From positions 1-38,818 of the forward strand of contig JARUXA010000027.1 in the NCBI GenBank assembly GCA_030433805.1: a DNA stretch of 38,818 nt, written 5' to 3'. The stretch comes from Sphingomonas sp. PsM26 (GTDB lineage: Bacteria > Pseudomonadota > Alphaproteobacteria > Sphingomonadales > Sphingomonadaceae). Shown here one piece after another: positions 16,614-24,599 of this stretch. The notes beneath the pieces were generated by a model. It was given only the letters and a program-made list of their open reading frames with translations. It was not told where the DNA came from and did not search any database. Both the position numbers and the translations under genes were made by a program. Each line of letters opens with the position of its first letter. Position 1 is the stretch's first letter.

Positions 16614-16973
16614 CTATTGCTGTCGCACCGTTTTCGCCTGCTGATCCAGCACGCCTGCTTTATCCTTGGCCGTGCCACGGATCGCTTTTGCCTGCTCTTC
16701 GAGCTTGTCTGCGTCAGAATCGGCCTGCGAACGGATGGCGCGACCTTGATCCTTTAGCGCATCCGCTTGTTCGTCCCGCGCTTTGGCTACGGCACGGTTC
16801 GCGCGATCTGCAGCTTTCCCTGCCTCTTCGGCTGGTCCGGTCCCGTTGTAAGCAACGCTGGCGGCATTGGCTGCGGCTTCGTCCTGAGCGGCGCCGGCTT
16901 TTTCGTCAGGACCGCTGCACGAGGCGAGTGTGAGCGTCAGCGCCGCAGCGGCAATAATAGACGTCCTGTTCAT
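16614..16973 (-). CDS. Small lipoprotein, Ala/Lys-rich
   Basis: A 119-residue secreted lipoprotein. The signal peptide MNRTSIIAAAALTLTLASC has a lipobox (TLASC), so the mature protein begins at Cys19 and is acylated at the membrane. The remainder is an acidic, Ala-rich helix with repeated AKAxRD patterns, possibly coiled-coil (AEEAGKAADRANRAVAKARDEQADALKDQGRAIRSQADSDADKLEEQAKAIRG). ATG 16973 is preferred over 16985 because GGGAGG precedes it. Function unknown. Confidence 0.72.
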   Translation of the reverse strand: MNRTSIIAAAALTLTLASCSGPDEKAGAAQDEAAANAASVAYNGTGPAEEAGKAADRANRAVAKARDEQADALKDQGRAIRSQADSDADKLEEQAKAIRGTAKDKAGVLDQQAKTVRQQ

Positions 16974-16997
16974 GCTGCCTCCCAACCGTTTAAAAGT

Positions 16998-17018
16998 GGG
17001 GCGGCGATAAGCCGCCCC
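16998..17018 (-). terminator. Rho-independent terminator after csbD-type gene
   Basis: GGGGCGGC and GCCGCCCC, an eight-base perfect GC stem around GATAA, followed on the minus strand by ACTTTT. It lies eight bases past the CsbD stop. Confidence 0.7.
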
Positions 17019-17025
17019 CTCCTAT

Positions 17026-17208
17026 TTAGATATCGTCGCCCAGTGCGTCCTTGACGCTACCCTTTACGTCCTGAGCCGAGCCCTTGACCTGCTGGGCCTC
17101 GCCCTCTGCGGTGAGCTTGTCGTTGTTGGTTGCTTTGCCAACGGCTTCCTTGACGTTACTCGCGATCTTGTTGCCAGCAGCATCGAGTTTGTCGGTGAAC
17201 TCACCCAT
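17026..17208 (-). CDS. CsbD-family small stress protein
   Basis: A 60-residue CsbD-like protein: MGEFTDKLDAAGNKIASNVKEAVGKATNNDKLTAEGEAQQVKGSAQDVKGSVKDALGDDI, matching the family's NK...G..K...G pattern. Such proteins are induced under general stress; the molecular role is unknown. AAGGAG precedes ATG 17208. Followed by a GC hairpin terminator. Confidence 0.85.
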   Translation of the reverse strand: MGEFTDKLDAAGNKIASNVKEAVGKATNNDKLTAEGEAQQVKGSAQDVKGSVKDALGDDI

Positions 17209-17276
17209 GTGACATCTCCTTTGCAGACGACACGCCCATTGGTGCCGATCCTGCATGTCTTAGATAGGGCGGAAGG

Positions 17277-17300
17277 GCCGGGCTTACATCGCGGCCCGGC
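17277..17300 (-). terminator. GC hairpin after the YciF gene
   Basis: GCCGGGC and GCCCGGC flank ten bases, right behind the YciF stop on the minus strand. No T tract, so it may only weaken transcription. Confidence 0.4.
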
Positions 17301-17303
17301 AGC

Positions 17304-17807
17304 TCAACCTTCGACTGCCTCCACGTTGACGGCAGACTCGGCCAGTTCGCTCATCAGGTCATCGCCCTGATGCATGTCCTTTACCGCGGCTTCGAGCTTG
17401 GTGGCATCGTCATCGAGCTTGAGCGCCTTGGCTAAAGCCGCAACAGTACCGAAGCCGGTGATGCCGTAGTGGGTCATACGCTGATACTGCGCGATGATCG
17501 CCGCATCGAGCACCGGTCCGGACTTGGGGGCTTCCTCGACAGTATGCTTAAGCGCCTCGGCTACGAGGCCTTCCATCCCCTTGCAATGTTCCTTTTTAAG
17601 CTTCTCGTCCTGCGCTTCGATCAGCGCCTTCAGCACGTCGGTGTGCTTGGCAATACCATCCTGTGACGATTGTAGCCTGTCCTTCAGCTTATCGTTGGTC
17701 GCTTGCTTGGCGATCTTCTCGAGCGCCTTGGCCATTTGATCGTTGGCGGACCACAGGTCCTTCAACTCGTCGACGTAAAGCTCCTGAAGCGTTTCGATCT
17801 CGGCCAT
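17304..17807 (-). CDS. YciE/YciF ferroxidase-like (DUF892) protein
   Basis: A 167-residue helical protein of the DUF892 (YciE/YciF) family, related to the ferritin-like fold. It opens MAEIETLQELYVDELKDLWSANDQMAKALEKIAKQA and later has VLDAAIIAQYQRMTHYGITGFGTVAALAKAL, with the acidic E and H residues spaced for a di-metal site. Family members are osmotic and stress inducible. ATG 17807 has AGGAGA upstream and is preferred over the in-frame 17843. Confidence 0.85.
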   Translation of the reverse strand: MAEIETLQELYVDELKDLWSANDQMAKALEKIAKQATNDKLKDRLQSSQDGIAKHTDVLKALIEAQDEKLKKEHCKGMEGLVAEALKHTVEEAPKSGPVLDAAIIAQYQRMTHYGITGFGTVAALAKALKLDDDATKLEAAVKDMHQGDDLMSELAESAVNVEAVEG

Positions 17808-17870
17808 GGTCCGTCTCCTGTGGGGTAGGCAACGTGCTTCCAACGATTGGGGTGTCCGATCGCTCCGCGC

Positions 17871-18407
17871 CTACGCCTCAGTGGATTGCTGGCGCAGGTC
17901 CGTAGCTTCGTCGATCAGGTTTAGTGCCGTTTCATGGTTGGAGGGTTGCGCCATGGCTGCGGCTTCATGGTCGATCCGCGATGGCAGCAGCGGATTGTCG
18001 CGGCGCTGTTCCTCCATCAGCGCAATCAATTTGGCGATCTTGCGCTCGCTTAGCATCGCAATGTGGAGCGTCAGCTGAGCCCGGCTTTACGCCAGCTCCT
18101 CCTCGTGCCGCTGTGTCGTCAGGATGAGCAGGGCTACCAGCAGAGCGGCGATTGTCGCAATGAAGCCGAGATCGGGAAACGGAAATTCCTCCAGCGCCGT
18201 CGATCCTGCTGCACGCGCGATATAGTTGCCGATGATCCAAGCTATCGCGAGGCCGAAGATAACGACCAACGACACCGGCTTGCCGAGCGCCACGGTAACG
18301 CGGTTGGCGAACCGCTGGACGCGCGTCGTTCGTTGGTCGTGACGGTCATATAGCTTCGCAAGCTGGTCGACCGTCGCTTCTTCGGGATTGTTCATTGTCT
18401 CAACCAT
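17871..18407 (-). pseudogene. DUF1003 membrane protein with internal TAA
   Basis: A DUF1003 gene. From ATG 18407 it encodes VDQLAKLYDRHDQRTTRVQRFANRVTVALGKPVSLVVIFGLAIAWIIGNYIARAAG...ATIAALLVALLILTTQRHEEELA and then a TAA at 18087. The same frame goes on without shift: SRAQLTLHIAMLSERKIAKLIALMEEQRRDNPLLPSRIDHE to 17871. Family members have EKRAQLTLHIAMLSERK here, so GAA became TAA. The result keeps both membrane helices but loses the conserved cytoplasmic tail. It resembles the DUF1003 gene at 4.7 kb, but the two differ in sequence and are not recent duplicates. Confidence 0.8.
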
Positions 18408-18624
18408 GTTGGGGTCGGCCTTCGGAATGTCGCGGTCGATCCTAAACCTCGATCGATGTCACTGTATGATTTAACAGCGATCCGCTGCAAACGATGCCGC
18501 TCGCACACTGCTAAACGAACGCTTTCCACCGCTGAATGCCGGACATGTTCGCGCCGTCTGATGAGGTTCGTAGCGAATTTTCGGACAGTCTCCGTCCCAA
18601 TCGGGAGGTGCTATCGTGCTCGCG

Positions 18625-18999
18625 TTAAACCGGTTCAACGGTGTCATTCATCCGCTGCCTTGCCACCTTGCGCAAGAAGCGCGACACCTGTTCCATCGAA
18701 TAGGGTTTGTGGAGGAGTTCGAATCTGCCGCTACCCTTCTCCGCCAGCACGTGACTGTACCCGCTGGTGAGCGCGACCGGCAGATCGGGATGCCGCTCTC
18801 GGATAACCTTGGCCATGTCGAGGCCGCTCATGCCAGGCATCACCACGTCCGAGAACACCACGTCGAACCGATCCGCCCCCTTGTCCAGTTCGCGAAGAGC
18901 CGCATCCGCATTTTCGGCATAAACGGTCGAGTAGCCCAGCTCGGCGAGCGTGGCGGTGGCGAACAGGCCGACATCGGCATTGTCCTCCACCAGCAGCAC
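18625..18999 (-). pseudogene. Response-regulator receiver domain, N-terminally cut from a hybrid kinase
   Basis: A complete receiver domain of 124 residues: VLLVEDNADVGLFA, the acceptor aspartate in DVVFSDVVMPGM, and the LTSGYSHVLAEKG ... LLHKPYSMEQVSRFLRKVA tail. This closely follows the C-terminal receiver of the hybrid kinase at 22214-24274. The frame is open upstream only to a TAG at 19033, about 30 bases before the truncated integrase, and no kinase part is left. I read it as the tail of a hybrid kinase whose front was deleted. It could still be expressed from GTG 18999 as a stand-alone receiver. Confidence 0.72.
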
Positions 19000-19036
19000 G
19001 CACAGCCATCTGTTCGACTGGCTGGTGATCGGCTAG

Positions 19037-19679
19037 GTGGTGCCGGTAAGCCCGGCTAGCTCGGTGCGAAGCCCGAGCCACAGCGTGAAGCGTGGTAAGA
19101 CACCGGTACTGGCACCCGAGGAGGCGCGCCGGCTGCTCGACAGCATTGACGTAGCTACGCCGTCAGGGTTGCGTGATCGCGCGCTGATCGCGCTGATGGT
19201 GTTCAGCTTTGCTCGTATCGGTGCGGCGCTGAAGATGCGGGTGGAGGACGCCTACGTGCAAAACCGGCGCCTATGGGTGCGGCTACACGACAAGGGTGGC
19301 AAGCGGCATGAGATGCCCTGTCACCACAGCTTGGAGGCCTACTTGCACGCCTACATCGATGGCTGCGGTCTCGGCGACGAGTCGAAGGGATCACTGTTCC
19401 GGACGATCGGCCGGGGTACGGGGCGGCTCAGCAAGCCCCCCCCTGCCCCTAGCCAATGCGTTTCAGATGGTGCGGCGGCGGGCCATTGCCGCCGACATTG
19501 GGACGGCACTCGGAAATCACTCGTTCCGCGCGACAGGGATCACAGCGTATCTGAAGAATGGCGGCACGTTGGAAAAGGCGGTAGCCATGGCCAATCATAC
19601 TTCGACGCGGACGACCCAGCTCTATGACCGTCGATCCGACGAAATAAGTCTTGATGACGTTGAGCGGGTACTTATCTAA
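19037..19679 (+). pseudogene. Tyrosine recombinase/integrase, 5'-truncated and frameshifted
   Basis: The catalytic domain of a phage-type or XerD-like integrase: GLRDRALIALMVFSFARIGAALKMRVEDAY (first Arg), RLWVRLHDKGGKRHEMPCHHSLEAYL (Lys), then, in another frame, LGNHSFRATGITAYLKNGGTLEKAVAMANHTSTRTTQLYDRR (H-x-x-R, His and catalytic Tyr). The N-terminal core-binding domain is missing: sequence starts just at its end. The frame moves by one base at the run of eight C, 19436-19443, so probably one C too many. Non-functional as written. It faces the truncated receiver gene head to head. Confidence 0.8.
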
Positions 19680-20071
19680 ATTACTAGCTCTTTGGCTTAT
19701 GAACGGGAAGCGTTGGATGCTTCGGTTGAGTTTCCGGATTTACATGGTGCCGGCGGTCATCTTTTCCGTCGTCTCGTTTTGACTTTGGTCCAGGGTTAAT
19801 GGCGTGCATCGTGAATAATATCCCTATCTAATCCTCTATTCTCGATAGGGTAGTATTATAAGTGTCTGGCAACAAGCGATCAATTTCTTCTCTAACGCGT
19901 TATGGTCGCCGCGCGCGAGATATGTGGGTAACGCCGGGTTAGTTTATGCCCGGGACTTCTGCAAGACCAGCTTTCGGAGGTAGCTGATGGATAGGCCGCG
20001 TGTCGCAAGATTTAGGATATTCGCGACCAGCAATGCTTGGGCCGCACTCAGGCAAAGAGCACTGGGTACAA
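19680..20071. other. Non-coding stretch with a res-like site
   Basis: About 390 bases after the integrase remnant with no convincing gene and lower GC content in the first half. It holds the res-like site at 20001-20028 and leads to the terminator of the following minus-strand genes. Confidence 0.45.
20001..20028 (+). repeat. res-like site related to the resolvase site at 7566
   Basis: TGTCGCAAG, ten bases, TTCGCGACC: the same architecture and about 23 of 28 bases as the site at 7566-7593, in the same orientation. The two enclose about 12.4 kb containing most of the stress island. Confidence 0.55.
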
Positions 20072-20101
20072 AAAGGGCGGACGAATGGTCGTCCGCCCTT
20101 T
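20072..20101 (-). terminator. Bidirectional Rho-independent terminator
   Basis: AAAGGGCGGAC and its perfect 11-base complement around an eight-base loop, followed on the minus strand by TTTTT. It lies about 50 bases after the 20153 gene and should end transcription of the YsnF/OmpA copy B unit. Confidence 0.75.
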
Positions 20102-20152
20102 CTGTTACGCTAGGTGCAAAAACCACGGGCAATTTTGGTGCCGCTTGTCTTA

Positions 20153-20884
20153 TTAGTAGAAGCGGTCGGGCCCCTTACCTTGTTCAGCTTCACCACGGCG
20201 CTCCTGATCGACGCCGTCCTGCTTCAGCCTGTCGTTGCCAAACACACTGCCGGCTGCCTGCTTGACGTTGCCGAGCACCTCGTCAGCCATGCCCTTGGCC
20301 TTGTTGCCGACGCTGTGATCATGCGCGTCGCTGTTGGTGCTATGCCCTGTATAGGGGTCATTGCCATACGAGCGGACGCGCGACGAAATACGATCGAGAT
20401 CACGGCGACTATAGATCGAAGGGGTGCTGGTCGATGCGATATCGTCAGCCGAGGTGACGGAACGGTCAGTTGCGTTTCCCGCACCATAGCTGGCGGCCGT
20501 CGCAGCAGCCACTCCCGGGTCATAATCCCAGCCGGACGAGCGCCAGGCACCGGCGCGCTCGTCAATGTCGACCGTCTTTGCTTCTTCCAAAACACGGACC
20601 GCGTCGGCAACTGCATTGTCGTCAACGTCAGCAGTTAACAGATAGCCGCCGCGGCGGACGCCTTCCTCGTAGGTGTGCCGATCTTCATCGGGCAGGAAAG
20701 CGTTCTTGATCGATGCCCAGATGCCACGGTTCTCATGAGTGGAGTGGCTGGTTTCGCTATAGCCATCGCTTGACTTGTCATGAATGCGGATATGATCAGC
20801 ATCGACATGCGACTGCTTCAGTCGCTCCTGCGCTGCCTGGGCATCGCTACGGTCATCGAACAGAGCGGTTATAGTACGAGTCAT
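20153..20884 (-). CDS. YsnF-type stress domain fused to a CsbD domain, copy B
   Basis: A 243-residue protein. The first 105 residues (MTRTITALFDDRSDAQAAQERLKQSHVDADHIRIHDKSS ... GGYLLTADVDDNAVADAVRVLEEA) match copy A at 14468-15292. Instead of DUF2382, its C-terminus (from about 190) is CsbD-like: NKAKGMADEVLGNVKQAAGSVFGNDRLKQDGVDQERRGEAEQGKG. A Ser/Thr-rich linker joins them. This combines two stress protein families that are separate genes elsewhere in the window. Ribosome site TAGGAG before ATG 20884. Followed by a strong terminator; downstream of the OmpA copy B gene. Confidence 0.87.
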   Translation of the reverse strand: MTRTITALFDDRSDAQAAQERLKQSHVDADHIRIHDKSSDGYSETSHSTHENRGIWASIKNAFLPDEDRHTYEEGVRRGGYLLTADVDDNAVADAVRVLEEAKTVDIDERAGAWRSSGWDYDPGVAAATAASYGAGNATDRSVTSADDIASTSTPSIYSRRDLDRISSRVRSYGNDPYTGHSTNSDAHDHSVGNKAKGMADEVLGNVKQAAGSVFGNDRLKQDGVDQERRGEAEQGKGPDRFY

Positions 20885-20910
20885 AACAGTTTCTCCTATA
20901 AGTGGATTGA

Positions 20911-21531
20911 TTAGCGTGAGGTCACAACGAGTTCCGTACGACGGTTCTCCGCCTGTCCTGATGCGGTTGAGTTAGTGTCGACAGGATCGTTTTCACCGCC
21001 GGAGACGGTTTCGATCCGTGCGGCGTCGATGCCCTGTGCAACCAGACCTGCTTTGACGGCATCGGCACGTGCCTTACCCAGCGCGATGTTGGCCGCAGCA
21101 GGGCCGCGAGAATCTGCGTAGCCGGCGATGCGAACGCGGGTATTGCCATATTGCTTAAGGACCCCCGCAATAGTGCCGACTTCCTGGGCGTCGTCGGGAC
21201 GTAGCGTGCTCTTTGCGGTGTCAAAAGTCAGCTTCTCGAACTGGAAGGTTCGGGGTGCCGCCTCGGTACCGGCAAGATAGCCGCCAAGACCAGAGGTGCC
21301 AGCCAAAGCCGTTGCCGAGGCGGCATTCGGGGTAGTTGCTACAACATCGGTGGCAGTTGGCGTTGGGGCCGGAGCGACAGCGGCAGTCTCGTCTCGACCG
21401 CAGCGGCTAAGAGCAAGAAGCAGGGCTAGAATGCCGGCAATCAGCGCGATCCAGGCTAGCCAGTTGACCTTCTTCTTCTCGATATGGATCGAGCGTGGAG
21501 GTGCCCCATCTGTTTTACGTGGATCAGCCAT
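20911..21531 (-). CDS. OmpA-family C-terminal domain protein, copy B
   Basis: A 206-residue paralogue of the OmpA protein at 15319-15966: same IEKKKVNWLAWIALIAGILALLLALSRCGRDE opening with a membrane helix, an Ala/Thr/Pro linker, and an OmpA domain (FQFEKLTFDTAKSTL ... IAGYADSRGPAAANIALGKARADAVKAGL ... QAENRRTELVVTSR). ATG 21531 is chosen because it has AGGGGAAATAAA upstream and aligns with copy A; the frame extends to 21582. It is 26 bases upstream of copy B of the YsnF-type gene, the same order and spacing as in copy A. Confidence 0.87.
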   Translation of the reverse strand: MADPRKTDGAPPRSIHIEKKKVNWLAWIALIAGILALLLALSRCGRDETAAVAPAPTPTATDVVATTPNAASATALAGTSGLGGYLAGTEAAPRTFQFEKLTFDTAKSTLRPDDAQEVGTIAGVLKQYGNTRVRIAGYADSRGPAAANIALGKARADAVKAGLVAQGIDAARIETVSGGENDPVDTNSTASGQAENRRTELVVTSR

Positions 21532-21865
21532 TTTATTTCCCCTGCTTGAAGCGCCCACGATGGACACGTTATTTGATGCCATGCCGTAACGAATGCTGAA
21601 CGATTAGGTTCAGCGATCAGCTCGAACGGAACCACTATCAGCGACGAGCAGAACGGCACTATCCTGCGACATTGAACATCCGTTCTGCGAGCTTGAAACG
21701 CATGCTAGGCATTTAGATCCTGAAAGACGATTTCACGCAGCTTCAACGTGCACCTGCAGGCCGGGCGCGGGTGCTAAACCGATGGAGTAGATGCGGAACG
21801 TTGGCTATTCGCCATCGGGGCACCTACTGCAGCGTGACCTTGTAAGGCTCCGGTATAGTTGCGAA
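21532..21865. other. Intergenic region between OmpA copy B and eexN
   Basis: About 330 bases without a gene. It holds a seven-base hairpin, GCTGAAC/GTTCAGC (21595-21614). Divergent promoters for the OmpA and EexN genes must lie here, but I cannot place them confidently. Confidence 0.4.
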
Positions 21866-21874
21866 ATGGAGAAG

Positions 21875-22093
21875 ATGAAAAAGACGTTCGCATTGGTTGT
21901 GCTGTTGATGCCGGTCGGATGTTCGGATGCGAAGAGCGTCGGGTATTATAAAGCACATGCGGCCGAACGAGGCCGTAGGCTTGACGCCTGTGTCGCTTAT
22001 GCCGACTTTTCGCGTGATTGCCGCAATGTCAGACAGTCGGAGTTCGACTTGAATGGCACCCCGGCACACGATGGCGTCGCAATCACCAAGTAA
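21875..22093 (+). CDS. EexN-family lipoprotein (entry exclusion)
   Basis: A 72-residue lipoprotein: signal MKKTFALVVLLMPVGC with lipobox ending at Cys16, then SDAKSVGYYKAHAAERGRRLDACVAYADFSRDCRNV, the typical YY-KAHP-ER-..C..-DC-N pattern of EexN. In conjugative plasmids EexN is part of surface exclusion, blocking entry of related plasmids. Start ATG 21875 has GGAGA just upstream; ATG 21866 is possible. No conjugation genes are next to it, so it is an orphan hinting at a conjugative origin of the DNA. Confidence 0.75.
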   Translation: MKKTFALVVLLMPVGCSDAKSVGYYKAHAAERGRRLDACVAYADFSRDCRNVRQSEFDLNGTPAHDGVAITK

Positions 22094-22213
22094 CCCCGTG
22101 CTAGACCGCCGCAAACACGACACGCTTGACATTCGGATGGTGACTCGCCTGTGCTCCCTTTGACAGCATGAGCGAAGGCAGCATGCGTAAAACGTTTATT
22201 TGTTGTACAGACG

Positions 22214-24274
22214 CTATCGATCTACCAAGTTTGGCACGCCTTCAGTGAGGCCCCGTCGTTTGATCTGCCAGATGACCGCCTTGCGTAACACGCGGGAAAG
22301 CTGGTCTACCGAGTAGGGCTTGTGCAGCAGCTCGAAGCCATGTTGCCCGTTTTGCGCCAGCACGTGGCTATAGCCACTCGTCAGGATTACCGGGACGTCG
22401 GGGTAACGCTCGCGGACCTCGCTACCGAGTTCGATACCATCCATGCCCGGCATCACCACGTCGGAGAACACGACGTGGAAGCGCCGGCAATTTTCGTCGA
22501 GCAGGCGTAAGGCCGCATGGCCATCATTGGCCAGCACGGTGTCGTACCCCAGCTCTTTCAGAGCTGAAGTGGCGAACTCACCAACCTCTGCGTTATCCTC
22601 GACGACCAGCACGCAGACGCCGGAACCGTCAGAATCCTCGTCCGCCTGCTCAGCCTGCTGCCCGTTGCCGTCCGGATAGGCGCGCGGGAGATATAGAGTA
22701 AAGGTCGTGCCTTCTCCCGGCTTGCTGTCGACCCGAATGTCACCACCCGACTGTTTGGCAAAACCGATGACTTGGCTGAGGCCGAGGCCAGTCCCCTGTC
22801 CCACCCCCTTTGTGGTGAAGAACGGTTCAAAGATGCGGTCAATTTCGCCCGGCGCGATGCCGCTACCCATGTCGGTAATAGTTACCGCGATGAAGTCGCC
22901 AGCAACCGCTGCATGGCCGCGGATCGCCGGGATGCCGGATACCGGGCCAGTGGCGATGGTCAGCCGGCCTTCCCCGCCCATCGCGTCTCGGGCGTTGATT
23001 CCCATGTTGACGATCGCGGTGTCGAACTGACTGCGATCCGCGACGATGAAGAACGGCTCCTGCGGTAGGTGGATATCGAGCGTGATCCGCGATCCGGTCA
23101 TGGTGCCGATCATTGTGGCAACCTCTTCCAACGATATTCCGGCATCGAACATCTCGGATGTCAGAGCCTGACGTCGGGCAAACGCGAGCAACTGCCCCGT
23201 CAGCTTAGCGGCGCGATCGGCTGTGTTGCCGATCGCGTCGATGTATCGCGTACGCTTGTCGTCCGGGAGGTTATCATGGCGGAGCAGGTCTACTGATCCG
23301 CGAATCACGGTCAGCAGGTTGTTGAAGTCGTGGGCCACACCGCCGGTGAGCTGGCCGATCGCCTCCAGCTTTTGGCTTTGCCGTAGTTGATCCTGCGCCT
23401 CGGCAAGTGCTGCCTCGCTACGCTTGCGTTCGGTAATATCGGACACGAACTGGTAGGCACCGACACGTTGGCCTGCGGCATCGAGCAGCGGTCGGAACGT
23501 CACCTCGAACCATGTCCGGGCCAGGCCGGGATTGCCGAACTCCTGGACAAAGGTAACTTCTTCGCCCGACAGTCCGCGGGCCCATCCCTCCCGCACCTCA
23601 GCCTGACACTCGGGTTGGTCGGCGAGTAGATCGAGCATATTATCGCCGACAGTGGGGCGGACTCCATAGACCTGCCTGAAGGCGACGACGTTCGCCGGAT
23701 TGATTGCAAGGATGTTGTAGTCGAGGTCGGAAACGAGGATCAGCATGTCGGTCCCGTCAAAAACGGTCGCGAGCAGATCGCGCTCCGCCTTGCTGCGGCG
23801 CTCGGCGACAACCTTGGCCGTCATGTCGTTGACGACGCCGATCATCCCGTTGACCTGTCCCTTATCGTCGCGGACCGGGCTGTAAGAAAAGCTGAACCAG
23901 GTATCCTCGGGATACCCATTACGGGTCATGACAAGATGGCGCTCGTCCTGCCACACCATCTCACCGGCAAGCGTGCGGTCGACGAGCGGCGCGAGGTCCG
24001 GCCAAAGCTCCGTCCACACCTCCGGAAATGGCCGGCCGAGCGCCGCAGGATGGCGGGCCCCCAGGAATGCTGCATAGGCGTCATTGTAGAAGAAAGTCAG
24101 CTCCGGTCCCCAGGCAACAAACATGCAATGGCCGTTGTCGAGCATGAGGCTGAGCGTGGTGCGGAGGGACTGAGGCCACCTTTCGGGAAGGCCGACCGGC
24201 GACGATGCCCAATCACGTTCGCGCATGAGCGCCGATAGCTCACCGCCTATTCCCAAAAATTCCAATTTGCCCAT
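22214..24274 (-). CDS. Hybrid sensor histidine kinase with PAS-PAS-HisKA-HATPase-receiver
   Basis: A 686-residue cytoplasmic hybrid kinase with no membrane segment. Two PAS domains come first (about 35-155 and 165-285), the first with the FFYNDAYAAFLGARHP and WFSFSYSPVRDDKG motifs of this kinase group. Then HisKA with His315 in GGVAHDFNNLL, HATPase with N-box NMGINARDAM and G-boxes DMGSGI and GTGLGL (about 375-530), and a receiver (550-675) with Asp605 in FSDVVMPGMDG and Lys652. It would sense a soluble signal and pass phosphate to an unknown phosphotransferase. The receiver is closely related to the orphan receiver at 18.6 kb. The start ATG 24274 lacks a good ribosome site. Confidence 0.9.
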   Translation of the reverse strand: MGKLEFLGIGGELSALMRERDWASSPVGLPERWPQSLRTTLSLMLDNGHCMFVAWGPELTFFYNDAYAAFLGARHPAALGRPFPEVWTELWPDLAPLVDRTLAGEMVWQDERHLVMTRNGYPEDTWFSFSYSPVRDDKGQVNGMIGVVNDMTAKVVAERRSKAERDLLATVFDGTDMLILVSDLDYNILAINPANVVAFRQVYGVRPTVGDNMLDLLADQPECQAEVREGWARGLSGEEVTFVQEFGNPGLARTWFEVTFRPLLDAAGQRVGAYQFVSDITERKRSEAALAEAQDQLRQSQKLEAIGQLTGGVAHDFNNLLTVIRGSVDLLRHDNLPDDKRTRYIDAIGNTADRAAKLTGQLLAFARRQALTSEMFDAGISLEEVATMIGTMTGSRITLDIHLPQEPFFIVADRSQFDTAIVNMGINARDAMGGEGRLTIATGPVSGIPAIRGHAAVAGDFIAVTITDMGSGIAPGEIDRIFEPFFTTKGVGQGTGLGLSQVIGFAKQSGGDIRVDSKPGEGTTFTLYLPRAYPDGNGQQAEQADEDSDGSGVCVLVVEDNAEVGEFATSALKELGYDTVLANDGHAALRLLDENCRRFHVVFSDVVMPGMDGIELGSEVRERYPDVPVILTSGYSHVLAQNGQHGFELLHKPYSVDQLSRVLRKAVIWQIKRRGLTEGVPNLVDR

Positions 24275-24599
24275 GGTTTGCCCGTCACCTTGCCCTGTTG
24301 CCTTAGCTGTGGGCCGGTTGGAAGGGGATTACCAGCGACGTGCGCGAAAGGTACCGCTGGTTACAACTCACATGCCACAACGGTGTTGTGCAATCGCCAT
24401 GCGGCATGACCGCGTTGCGTCATGGATAGACCGACCAGAAACGCTGTGCTTGCCATGCTTTCTGGCCTATCGTCTGGCTGGATCATTCCCCATCTGCCAA
24501 AAGCCCGCGCTCTCACTTCGCGATCAAAAACAATCTCAAGATCGGTGTGTCGCGGTTCGTGACCTTGCACCGTCTGTAACTACAAGGGATACAAACTAT
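24275..24599. other. Intergenic region between kinase and GGDEF-EAL gene
   Basis: About 325 bases separating two minus-strand genes; likely holds the kinase promoter. A possible 69-codon minus-strand frame (24361-24570) has no family resemblance and odd composition. I see no hairpin terminator with a T tract. Confidence 0.4.

Noticed and set aside
24361..24570. Possible 69-codon gene before the hybrid kinase
   Set aside because: No ribosome site, no recognisable motif, and composition unlike the neighbours.
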